Below are positions 27,294-35,431 of a stretch of DNA of 64,000 nt, piece after piece. A model generated the notes under the pieces. That model was not told the DNA's origin and did not search any database. It saw only the letters and a program-made list of their open reading frames with translations. Every line of letters begins with the position of its first letter. Positions within the stretch are counted from its first letter, which is position 1. Source of the DNA: Pantoea eucalypti (lineage in GTDB: Bacteria > Pseudomonadota > Gammaproteobacteria > Enterobacterales > Enterobacteriaceae); contig NZ_CP045720.1 in NCBI RefSeq assembly GCF_009646115.1, forward strand, positions 1,302,001 through 1,366,000, in the 5' to 3' direction. A program made the translations under genes and the position numbers.

Positions 27294-30146
27294 TTGAAAT
27301 ATCCTGTCTCTTTCCGCACTACGCTTCGCATCTCGCGCTACCTTTTCCGCGCGCTGGCGCTGCTAATCTGGACGCTGGGCGCCGTTCTGACAGCGTTTTA
27401 TATTATCAGCGTACTGCATAATAAAGAGACGCAGGTTCGGCAGGAGTTTGCCAGCAACTACGGCACGATTCAGTGGTATGTGCGCCATTCGGCGGACATG
27501 GTGCGTGAACTGAAATATATCACCGAGAACCGCTTAACCAATGCCAGCAGTGGCCTGGATGTACTGACCGGCATGATGCCAGGCAAAACAACCCAGCCGC
27601 AGTTTACGCCACTCTTTTCGGATGGCGACTGTACCTCAATGAGCAATACCTGGCGCAACTCGCTCGATTCTCTCAGCTACTACATCAATTACTGGAAAAG
27701 TAACTTCGCCTCGTCGTATGAACTGAATCGGGTGTTCTTTATCGGTGGAGAAAGTCAGTGTCTGGCCGACTTTACGATTGGCAGCAGCAACGCTGATCGG
27801 GAACGCAGCCTGAAATCGCTGCGTGAGAATGTGCTGCGTTATCGCAACAGCAGTGAAGAAGAGCGCCGAAATCCGATGTACTGGATCAACAGCAGTGCTC
27901 AGCCTGGCGTCGGCACTTTCTATATGGTGGTGCCGGTTTACGTCGCGAACAAGTTACAGGCACTGCTGGGTGTTGAGCAAAATATCCGACTGGATGAGTT
28001 TATTCAGCCGGGCAGCCTGCCGATCATTGCGTCGATTACCGATGAGAACTATCGTCCACTGCTTAACTCGCGGCGCGGCGGCCTGGGCTTCTCGCTCGAC
28101 AATCTGCCTGATGATAAAACCTGGTTCGGTTACCTGAATGGTTATCGTCAGCTGGTGCTGAAAAAGCCACTTCCGCCCTCCGATCTGAATGTGGTGTGGT
28201 CAGTACCTACCGATGTGATGGTGGATCAGCTCAAGCTGATGATCATCAATGCGCTGCTGCTCAATATTTTCAGTGCCGTTATCCTGTTTACTCTCGCCTG
28301 GGTATTCGAGCGCCGGATGTTCCTGCCGGCAGAGGAGAATGCACACCGTCTGGAAGAGCATGAGCAGTTTAACCGTAAGATTGTCGCCTCGGCGCCGGTG
28401 GGGATCTGTATCTTACGCACCAGCGACGGCACCAATATTCTGAGTAATGAGCTGGCACATAATTATCTGACGTTGCTGACGCAGGAGGACCGCCTTCGGC
28501 TGAATGAAATCATTGGCGGGCAGCAGGTTAACTTTGTTGATGTGCTGACCGGCAGCAATACCAACCTGCAAATCAGCTTTGTGCATTCGCGCTATCGTAA
28601 TGAGAACGTCGCGATTTGTGTGCTGGTTGATGTCTCGGCGCGCGTAAGGATGGAGCAGTCTCTGCAGGAGATGGCCCACGCGGCAGAGCAGGCGAGCCAG
28701 TCAAAATCGATGTTCCTTGCCACCGTCAGTCATGAACTGCGCACGCCGCTCTATGGCATTATCGGTAACCTCGATCTGTTGCAGACCAAAGAGCTACCCA
28801 GCGGTATCGACTCGCTGGTGACGGCCATGAACAACTCCTCCAGCCTGCTGCTGAAGATCATCAGTGATATTCTCGACTTCTCGAAAATCGAGTCAGAACA
28901 GTTGAAAATTGAGCCACGTCCGTTTGCCCCTCGCGAAATTGTCACGCACATTGTGGGCAACTATCTGTCGCTGGTGGTGAAGAAGCGGCTGACGCTTTAC
29001 TGCTTTATCGAACATGACGTTCCGCAGGTGCTGGACGGCGATCCGTTGCGCCTGCAGCAGGTGATCTCGAACCTGCTTAACAACGCGATTAAGTTTACGC
29101 ATACCGGCTGTATTATTCTGCACGCCTACGTTGCACAGGGCTATCTGGCTTTCCGCGTTCGTGATACCGGTGTCGGTATTCCGGCGAAAGAGCTTCCACG
29201 CCTGTTTGATCCTTTCTTCCAGGTGGGAAATGGCGTGCAGCGTAATTTCCAGGGGACCGGGCTGGGACTGGCGATCTGTGAAAAGCTGATCAATATGATG
29301 GATGGCGACATTGAGGTCGACTCAGAGCCAGGCATGGGCAGCCAGTTTATTGTGCGTATTCCGATTTACCAGGGACAGAAGCCGTCGTTGATGCTGCTGG
29401 AGGACTTACAGGATAAGAGAATCTGGCTGGCGATGCGCAATGAGTATCTTGCGGCGTTTATCACGCGTCAGATTCAGCAGCAGGGCATTCAGGTAGCGGA
29501 GTATAACGGTAAGCCAGGCCCGGATGATGTGGTCATGACGGATTACGAACTGGAGACTGATGCACCGCTTCGCGCACTGGTCACGTTTGACGGATCCCAT
29601 GTCGATATGCCGCGTGAACGTCAGCCGGGACGCTGGATCCACTCCACCGCCACACTGCACGAGGTGCCGGCGCTGCTGGCACGCATCTACCGGATTGCAC
29701 TGGGCAATGACGCCGCCGATGCGCTGCTGCTGGCCACCCCGGTAGAAGAGAAAGTTCATAACGATGACATCATGGTGCTGATCGTCGATGACCATCCTAT
29801 TAACCGCATGCTGCTGTCTGAACAGCTTGGCACGCTGGGCTATCAGGTGAAAACGGCCCAGGATGGCGTTGATGCCCTGAATGTCCTGAGTCGTAATGAG
29901 ATTGATATCGTGCTCACCGACGTGAATATGCCGAACATGGATGGTTATCGCCTGACGCAGCGATTACGTCAGCTGGGCCATCTTTTCCCGGTTGTGGGCG
30001 TAACGGCGAATGCGCTGGCAGAAGAGAAACAGCGTTGTATGGATGCAGGTATGGATAACTGTCTGTCGAAGCCGGTGACGTTAGACGTGCTGAAAGTGAC
30101 GCTGGCAATCTATGCTGAACGGGTTCGTAAAACGCGGCGGGGATAG
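27294..30146 (+). CDS. rcsC: Hybrid sensor histidine kinase RcsC
   Basis: 950 residues (E. coli 949). It is the inner-membrane sensor kinase of the Rcs envelope-stress phosphorelay. Domains in order: membrane segment about 15-45, periplasmic sensor about 46-310, membrane segment about 315-335, PAS-like region, then HisKA with the phosphoacceptor His480 in ATVSHELRTPLYG. The HATPase follows (NLLNNAIKFT, DTGVGIP, GTGLGLAIC). A central pseudo-receiver (RcsC-ABL) region precedes the C-terminal receiver, whose phospho-Asp is Asp876 in DIVLTDVNMPNMDG. The start is TTG at 27294; no ATG upstream fits, and the resulting N-terminus matches E. coli. It converges on rcsB. Confidence 0.97.
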   Translation: MKYPVSFRTTLRISRYLFRALALLIWTLGAVLTAFYIISVLHNKETQVRQEFASNYGTIQWYVRHSADMVRELKYITENRLTNASSGLDVLTGMMPGKTTQPQFTPLFSDGDCTSMSNTWRNSLDSLSYYINYWKSNFASSYELNRVFFIGGESQCLADFTIGSSNADRERSLKSLRENVLRYRNSSEEERRNPMYWINSSAQPGVGTFYMVVPVYVANKLQALLGVEQNIRLDEFIQPGSLPIIASITDENYRPLLNSRRGGLGFSLDNLPDDKTWFGYLNGYRQLVLKKPLPPSDLNVVWSVPTDVMVDQLKLMIINALLLNIFSAVILFTLAWVFERRMFLPAEENAHRLEEHEQFNRKIVASAPVGICILRTSDGTNILSNELAHNYLTLLTQEDRLRLNEIIGGQQVNFVDVLTGSNTNLQISFVHSRYRNENVAICVLVDVSARVRMEQSLQEMAHAAEQASQSKSMFLATVSHELRTPLYGIIGNLDLLQTKELPSGIDSLVTAMNNSSSLLLKIISDILDFSKIESEQLKIEPRPFAPREIVTHIVGNYLSLVVKKRLTLYCFIEHDVPQVLDGDPLRLQQVISNLLNNAIKFTHTGCIILHAYVAQGYLAFRVRDTGVGIPAKELPRLFDPFFQVGNGVQRNFQGTGLGLAICEKLINMMDGDIEVDSEPGMGSQFIVRIPIYQGQKPSLMLLEDLQDKRIWLAMRNEYLAAFITRQIQQQGIQVAEYNGKPGPDDVVMTDYELETDAPLRALVTFDGSHVDMPRERQPGRWIHSTATLHEVPALLARIYRIALGNDAADALLLATPVEEKVHNDDIMVLIVDDHPINRMLLSEQLGTLGYQVKTAQDGVDALNVLSRNEIDIVLTDVNMPNMDGYRLTQRLRQLGHLFPVVGVTANALAEEKQRCMDAGMDNCLSKPVTLDVLKVTLAIYAERVRKTRRG

Positions 30147-30165
30147 GGCAGGAAAGGGCAGAGGC

Positions 30166-30189
30166 GAAGCGGTGCAGCTGCACCGCTTC
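30166..30189. terminator. 24-bp perfect palindrome between rcsC and rcsB
   Basis: gaagcggtgcag/ctgcaccgcttc is a perfect palindrome in the 52-bp convergent gap between rcsC and rcsB. It can form a GC-rich hairpin in either transcript, though the T tracts are weak. A bidirectional terminator is the simplest reading. Confidence 0.65.
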
Positions 30190-30198
30190 AGGAGGAAC

Positions 30199-30849
30199 TT
30201 AGTCTCTTTCGACCTGACTCTGGCTGACAGAGGACAGGTAGTTCAGCAGTGCGATATCGTTATCCACGCCCAGTTTCATCATCGCTGATTTCTTCTGGCT
30301 ACTGATGGTTTTGATACTGCGGTTCAGTTTCTTGGCGATTTCGGTTACCAGGAAACCTTCTGCAAACAGACGCAGCACTTCACTCTCTTTCGGTGACAGG
30401 CGCTTGTCGCCATAACCACCCGCGCTGATCTTCTCCAGCAGTTTCGCAACGCTTTCTGGCGTGTATTTCTTGCCTTTCTGCAGTGCAGCCAATGCTTTTG
30501 GTAAATCGGTAGGCGCGCCCTGTTTCAGGACAATCCCTTCGATATCGAGATCAAGGACTGAACTCAGAATCGCCGGGTTATTGTTCATGGTCAGAACAAT
30601 AATCGAGAGATCCGGGTAGTGGCGTTTAATATATTTAATCAGCGTAATACCATCGCCATACTTCTCACCTGGCATAGAGAGGTCGGTGATCAGGACGTTG
30701 GCATCAAGCTTGGACAGATTATTGATCAGTGCTGTTGAGTCTTCGAACTCACCTACAACGTTGACCCATTCAATTTGTTCCAGAGACTTTCGGATACCGA
30801 AAAGGACAATTGGATGGTCATCGGCAATAATTACGTTTAAGTTATTCAT
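30199..30849 (-). CDS. rcsB: Response regulator RcsB
   Basis: 216 residues from the ATG at 30849, exactly the E. coli length and N-terminus (MNNLNVIIADDHPIVLFG). The frame is open a further 27 codons into rcsD, but that part is not RcsB-like. The receiver domain has Asp10/Asp11 and phospho-Asp56 (NVLITDLSMPG). The C-terminal LuxR-type helix-turn-helix is LSPKESEVLRLFAEGFLVTE onward. RcsB, alone or with auxiliary partners, controls capsule, motility and envelope genes. One base separates the rcsD stop from this start, so the two are coupled. Confidence 0.98.
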   Translation of the reverse strand: MNNLNVIIADDHPIVLFGIRKSLEQIEWVNVVGEFEDSTALINNLSKLDANVLITDLSMPGEKYGDGITLIKYIKRHYPDLSIIVLTMNNNPAILSSVLDLDIEGIVLKQGAPTDLPKALAALQKGKKYTPESVAKLLEKISAGGYGDKRLSPKESEVLRLFAEGFLVTEIAKKLNRSIKTISSQKKSAMMKLGVDNDIALLNYLSSVSQSQVERD

Positions 30850-30850
30850 C

Positions 30851-33508
30851 TTATTGGTTACCTTGCTGCAGCAGTTGATTGACGTAAGCGTCAATATCAC
30901 TGGTGGTATTTGTAATGTTTGAATCGTCACACGCTTTAATGTGGTGTTCTAACTCTTCACAAAGCTGTTTGCCGGGAGTCAGATTGAGCATGGCAAACAC
31001 GCCCTTTAGGCGATGCGCTGTCTGAGCAAGCGAGGCGTAGTCCTTTTCCGCCGACTCAGTATACAGTCTCTTCACATCAACCGGTACTGTCTCCGTAAAC
31101 AGCTGGAAATAGCCGCCGCTCATTAATGGCGTGGCCGCGTCGTCTTCCATGTCGTTATCCATCACATCATGCGACAGTTGTTTCTCAATCAGGGCCAGCA
31201 ATGCATCCAGCATCGCATTACTGAGATTGAAATTGACCCGATACTGCTGGTCGTTCAGTGCATGATGACCCAATTCATCTTCCGCCAGCAGCAGTGCCCA
31301 GCCGCTAAGCTTCGAGGGATCGTCGGTCACCATGACATCGTGATCCTGACCGGAAATGCGCTCATCAGGTGTCAGACAACGCGCTCCCCAGTTCTCCAGA
31401 TGACGGCAGACGATTTTATGTACGTCCTCCACGGTGATCTCCACCAGCGCGGTCACGCCATCCAGAATTTTTTCCTCTTCTTCCTCACGCTTCTCTTCCA
31501 GCACCAGCGGCAGTTGCATGTTATAGCGCGTGCCGATATCCGCTTTTGCCACGATATCGAGACTGCCACCCATCTGCTTGCAGAGCTGCTTACACAGGAA
31601 GAACGCCATGCCGGAGGCCTGTCCGTAACGATCCTGGCTGGTATCCCCCAGGAACGGGAAGTCGACATTCGCCAGTTCATCCACCGTCAGGCCCGCACCG
31701 GTATCCACCAGTTCGATGATCACTCTGTCGGCCTGCTTCTCCGCAGCCTTAACTTCCAGGGTAATTTTCCCCCAGCGGGTCGTGGTCAGGGCGTAGTGCA
31801 TCAACGTGGTCAGGACTTTGCGCAGGGCGCGACGGTCGCCAAAGCGCGTCTCGTCATTCGCCAGATGATTATTCACCACCAGCGACAGCCCTTTGCGGCG
31901 CATCAACGGCAGGCTTTCCAGCGCAATCTCATCCAGCAGTTCCTGCAGGTTGAAGACGGTCGCATCCGGTGACCAGTCGTGTGCTTCAAGCCGGTTCAGC
32001 AGCACGATATCATCTACCAGTCGCGCCAGGCCCTGGCTCTCGTCGAGCAGGTCCAGTACGGTTTCATCGGCATCACGCTGGCTGAGCTGCACCAGCTGCG
32101 CCACCATTTTTTCCAGTGGCTGATTCAGCGCATGGCCCAGATTATGCAGCAGCTGCTGGCGCATCTGATGATTGCGATCCAGCACCTGCTGCGCTTTCTG
32201 CAATTTCTTGTTAACCAGCAGTTCGCGATCCTGATCACGCATCATAAACAGCTGCGTATGCGGCGACAGCACGCTGCGGGCGTGTCGGATCTCATACACT
32301 TCATTGTTGATGGTGGCCTGCAGCACGCCCTGATGCTGGTCGGACATATTAATGATCTTCTGCAGATTGAGGTGAGGCAAAAGATGTTCAGCAATCTTAT
32401 TGCTCAGCAGAGTGCGGTTGCTGGCAAAGTCATAAACCAGCAGACCGACCGGAAGGCTGGCCACAATCTCTTCATTCAGCACCCGCAGTGAATCGAGTTC
32501 AGCGCTCTGGTTTTCGCTGGGACGCAGTGACTGCTGACGCAGCAGCACGATCCCCGCCAGCGAGAGCAGGAACAGCAGCAGATTGATCAGGAGCGGCCAG
32601 AGCAGATTATGCAGGCTGTCGATAATCAGGCGAGTAATCGGCACCTGATAAACCAGCTGCAACGGCGTACTTGGCAGGGTGGCCGCAATCTCGATATTGG
32701 GATTAACCAGTGAGACACGGGTATTTTCCACATCCTGCTGTTCACTGCTGCTGGCAGGCATTGAGGTGTCCTGACGCAGCTGGAAGTTTTCCAGCGGCAT
32801 GTTCTGCGGAACAATATCGTTAACCGGCAGATCAAAGGCGACAACAGTGGCCAGATGGCCCGGCTGGTTAAAGGTGGTGCGCAGCGTGAAATAGTGATCG
32901 TTCTGGAAGGCGAGGTGGCGCAGTGGCGAGAAGCTCTCGCGTTCATCCAGCGCATTGGCCTGCTGCAGCATCTCAGCGCGACGGCTATCCACCATTGAAC
33001 TGATGGCGCTCTCTTTATAGCGCGTTGCCATATCTTTCAGTGGCAGGGTCGAAATCATAATCAGGCTGTTGTCCTGACCATTTAAAAAGTACATCGACCA
33101 CGTGGGATTTTCCGCGCCCCACAGCGTGTCGAGATAGTTCGACATCCGCATGGTCATATCCAGCGTACTGCTGTCATGTGAGCCGAAAATCAGTGCTTCC
33201 GTTTTACGCCGGGTTTTTTCCAGATAATAGACATCAGGACGCAGCCGCGTCTCCTGCAGGTTACTGCCAGGTGGCGCACCGGCTGCGCTGGTTGAGAGGT
33301 TTTCATATATCTGCCAGGTGGCAAAGCGATAGGCATCAATACGTTTCTGTACGTCACGCGCCAGATCGTCCATAGCATAGCGTTTCCCGGTCAGCCAGGC
33401 ATTGACCGAGTTATGCACCATAAAGCCCAGCGCCAGCAGGAGCACCAGATTGAAAACCACAAAAAAGCGGGTGACATTGCCGGAGGTCAGTGGAAACTTA
33501 TACAACAT
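30851..33508 (-). CDS. rcsD: Phosphotransfer intermediate protein RcsD
   Basis: 885 residues (E. coli 890). It relays phosphate from RcsC to RcsB at the inner membrane. Order: membrane segment about 15-35, a periplasmic domain containing ETRLRPDVYYLEKTRRKTEA and NALDERESFSPLRHLA, a second membrane segment near 300, and a degenerate kinase-like region. An ABL-type domain and the C-terminal HPt domain follow, with phosphoacceptor His832 in LAQTAHRLKGVFAML. The kinase-like part lacks the N-box asparagine but keeps DTGAGL. Unlike E. coli as I recall it, it has a histidine (His459, LGHALNQPL) at the H-box position. It lies 19 bases after the MFS gene. Confidence 0.96.
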   Translation of the reverse strand: MLYKFPLTSGNVTRFFVVFNLVLLLALGFMVHNSVNAWLTGKRYAMDDLARDVQKRIDAYRFATWQIYENLSTSAAGAPPGSNLQETRLRPDVYYLEKTRRKTEALIFGSHDSSTLDMTMRMSNYLDTLWGAENPTWSMYFLNGQDNSLIMISTLPLKDMATRYKESAISSMVDSRRAEMLQQANALDERESFSPLRHLAFQNDHYFTLRTTFNQPGHLATVVAFDLPVNDIVPQNMPLENFQLRQDTSMPASSSEQQDVENTRVSLVNPNIEIAATLPSTPLQLVYQVPITRLIIDSLHNLLWPLLINLLLFLLSLAGIVLLRQQSLRPSENQSAELDSLRVLNEEIVASLPVGLLVYDFASNRTLLSNKIAEHLLPHLNLQKIINMSDQHQGVLQATINNEVYEIRHARSVLSPHTQLFMMRDQDRELLVNKKLQKAQQVLDRNHQMRQQLLHNLGHALNQPLEKMVAQLVQLSQRDADETVLDLLDESQGLARLVDDIVLLNRLEAHDWSPDATVFNLQELLDEIALESLPLMRRKGLSLVVNNHLANDETRFGDRRALRKVLTTLMHYALTTTRWGKITLEVKAAEKQADRVIIELVDTGAGLTVDELANVDFPFLGDTSQDRYGQASGMAFFLCKQLCKQMGGSLDIVAKADIGTRYNMQLPLVLEEKREEEEEKILDGVTALVEITVEDVHKIVCRHLENWGARCLTPDERISGQDHDVMVTDDPSKLSGWALLLAEDELGHHALNDQQYRVNFNLSNAMLDALLALIEKQLSHDVMDNDMEDDAATPLMSGGYFQLFTETVPVDVKRLYTESAEKDYASLAQTAHRLKGVFAMLNLTPGKQLCEELEHHIKACDDSNITNTTSDIDAYVNQLLQQGNQ

Positions 33509-33527
33509 AGCGTGTCAGGTACCTGAA

Positions 33528-34682
33528 TTATCGCGCAACTTTTCGCGCACTGGCGGCTACCGCTAACAGCAACAGGGCGATCAGTAAAAATGCGCCGCTG
33601 AGGCTGATCCATTGCGAAATGAATCCGATTAAAGCCGGACCTGAGAGAATACCCGCATATCCCAGCGTTGTCATGGCAGAAATCGCCAGGTTCGCAGGCA
33701 TATCCTGTTGATTCCCGGCAGCATTGAACAACATCGGCACCGTATTGGATAAACCAAAGCCGACCAGCAGGAAAGCCAGCAGAGCGATCTCCGGCCACGG
33801 CAGCCAGACGGCCAGACACATACCCGCTGCGGCGGTCAGGGCGCCGGAGAGCATCACAGGATAGCGGCCAAAACGCTGGATGATCTTGTCGCCACTAAAA
33901 CGGCCCAGCGTCATCGCGACGGAAAAGACGGCATAGCCGAGTCCGGCATAGGCGGGTGACATCGCCGGGTTCTGCAGCAGCAGCAGCGCGCCCCAGTCCA
34001 GTACGGCCCCTTCCGCCAGGAAAAGGATAAAGCAGAGCAGGCCAAGGAACGCAACCCAGCCACGTGGGATCACCAGCCAGGGCTGATCGGGCTGATGCAG
34101 ACGCGCATTCATCAGGACCGGCAATCGCCACAGCAGCAGCAAGAGCATTATTGCCATTACCACCAGCGTAGCGGTCAGTGGAGTGAAATCCCGGCTCAGC
34201 AACAGGCTGACGGTTCCTGCGCCCAGAATACCACCAAGACTGAAGAAACCATGAAAGCCCGACATCATCGGTTTATCTGCAGCCTGCTCAACCTGAACCG
34301 CCTGATAATTCATCGCCACATCCAGCATGCCCAGCCCGGCACCAAAAAGCATTAGCGCAGCCGCCATCACCAGATGAGAGTCTGCTGTCGCCAGCAGCGG
34401 CATCATCATCAGTACTAACAGGGTGGAGACGCACATCACGCGACGGCAGCCAAAACGCGCCACCAGCGTGCCGGTCACCGGCATCGCCGCCAGCGAACCA
34501 ATACCCAGACAGAGCAGCAAGGCGCCCAGGGACGCGCCACTGAGCTGCAGACGATCCCGGGCAAACGGCACCAGCGGAGCCCAGGCTGACATCCCTAAGC
34601 CATTAATTAAAAAGATAGTGCGTGTACCCCAGTTAAGGCGGCTTTGATGTTTATGTTGTTGTGAAGCGTCCAGTGCGGTCAT
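33528..34682 (-). CDS. MFS transporter, YbjJ-like
   Basis: 384 residues with about twelve hydrophobic segments, a typical major facilitator. RFGCRRVMCVSTLLV near residue 77 is the conserved loop 2-3 motif, and NYQAVQVEQAADKPMMSGFH resembles the YbjJ/fucose-permease-like subgroup. The substrate cannot be read from the sequence. It lies directly upstream of rcsD on the same strand with a 19-bp gap, so rcsD-rcsB may also be read from its promoter. In E. coli no such gene precedes rcsD. The start at 34682 has only a weak ribosome site. Confidence 0.82.
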   Translation of the reverse strand: MTALDASQQHKHQSRLNWGTRTIFLINGLGMSAWAPLVPFARDRLQLSGASLGALLLCLGIGSLAAMPVTGTLVARFGCRRVMCVSTLLVLMMMPLLATADSHLVMAAALMLFGAGLGMLDVAMNYQAVQVEQAADKPMMSGFHGFFSLGGILGAGTVSLLLSRDFTPLTATLVVMAIMLLLLLWRLPVLMNARLHQPDQPWLVIPRGWVAFLGLLCFILFLAEGAVLDWGALLLLQNPAMSPAYAGLGYAVFSVAMTLGRFSGDKIIQRFGRYPVMLSGALTAAAGMCLAVWLPWPEIALLAFLLVGFGLSNTVPMLFNAAGNQQDMPANLAISAMTTLGYAGILSGPALIGFISQWISLSGAFLLIALLLLAVAASARKVAR

Positions 34683-35431
34683 AGGTCGGATTCATCAATG
34701 TTAAAGCGGAAAAGTGTAGCACTGGCCGCGAGTCAGTGGCCGTTGCGCCTCTTGTCAAAAGTGGTGCAGTCACATCGCATAAATGGCAAAACCGGCAGTT
34801 TACCGACTTTTGTTGCATCGCAAATTTTTTCCAGAACTTTCCTGGTATGACCACCGCTCACCCGGGAGTACTTAACTCAAATTTCCCTGCCTTTTTTCAA
34901 GGGCTTGCTGTTAAAAACGCAGAACAGCACCACCTGTAAATGCTGCCTGAATCACACAATTAAAAAAATTCCTGTCATGGCCCTCACGTTAATGACGCAG
35001 TGGTTTTAAGCCTCATCGCATCATTTATGGAAACAGTCAGCAATAAATTGACATGAAAAAACAAAGACAAAGCGCATTACCTGACAACGAATTTTCGGTT
35101 ATGGCTAATGTAATAATGTTTTAATCATAACCAAATCTGTACATTGAAATTGATTTTTAACATGGTTACGCTAAAAGTTAATCAGTCACAACCTTTACGT
35201 TGTGTGAAAGTCTGTACAGCTTAAAACACTCAAAAACTAATAATAATACCGCTGCGCGCCTATTTTATGTGCGTTAGTGACGCGGCTTAGTTTCGCCATT
35301 TTTACCTGCGCCAGGTTAAGACACCTTCTTCATCTCAGAAGGTGAAATGATGCGTGAAGACTTTAAGCATAAAATAAATTTATGTTTAAGGATTCAGTAT
35401 ATTAGCTAATCTGGTGTAACAGAGGTTATAA
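34683..35431. promoter_or_regulatory. AT-rich 750-bp region upstream of the giant adhesin gene
   Basis: No gene is supportable here. From about 34870 the sequence becomes distinctly AT-rich compared with the flanking genes, with many A and T tracts. It ends with AGAGG (35421-35425) ahead of the adhesin start. A TTGACA occurs at 35048-35053, but without a convincing -10 at the right distance. A TATATT at 35397-35402 could be a -10, very close to the gene. Long AT-rich leaders upstream of adhesins are often bound by H-NS; that is inferred. Confidence 0.5.

Noticed and set aside
30850..30930. N-terminal extension of rcsB by 27 codons
   Set aside because: The extension overlaps the end of rcsD and is not RcsB-like. 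The start at 30849 gives exactly the known 216-residue protein.
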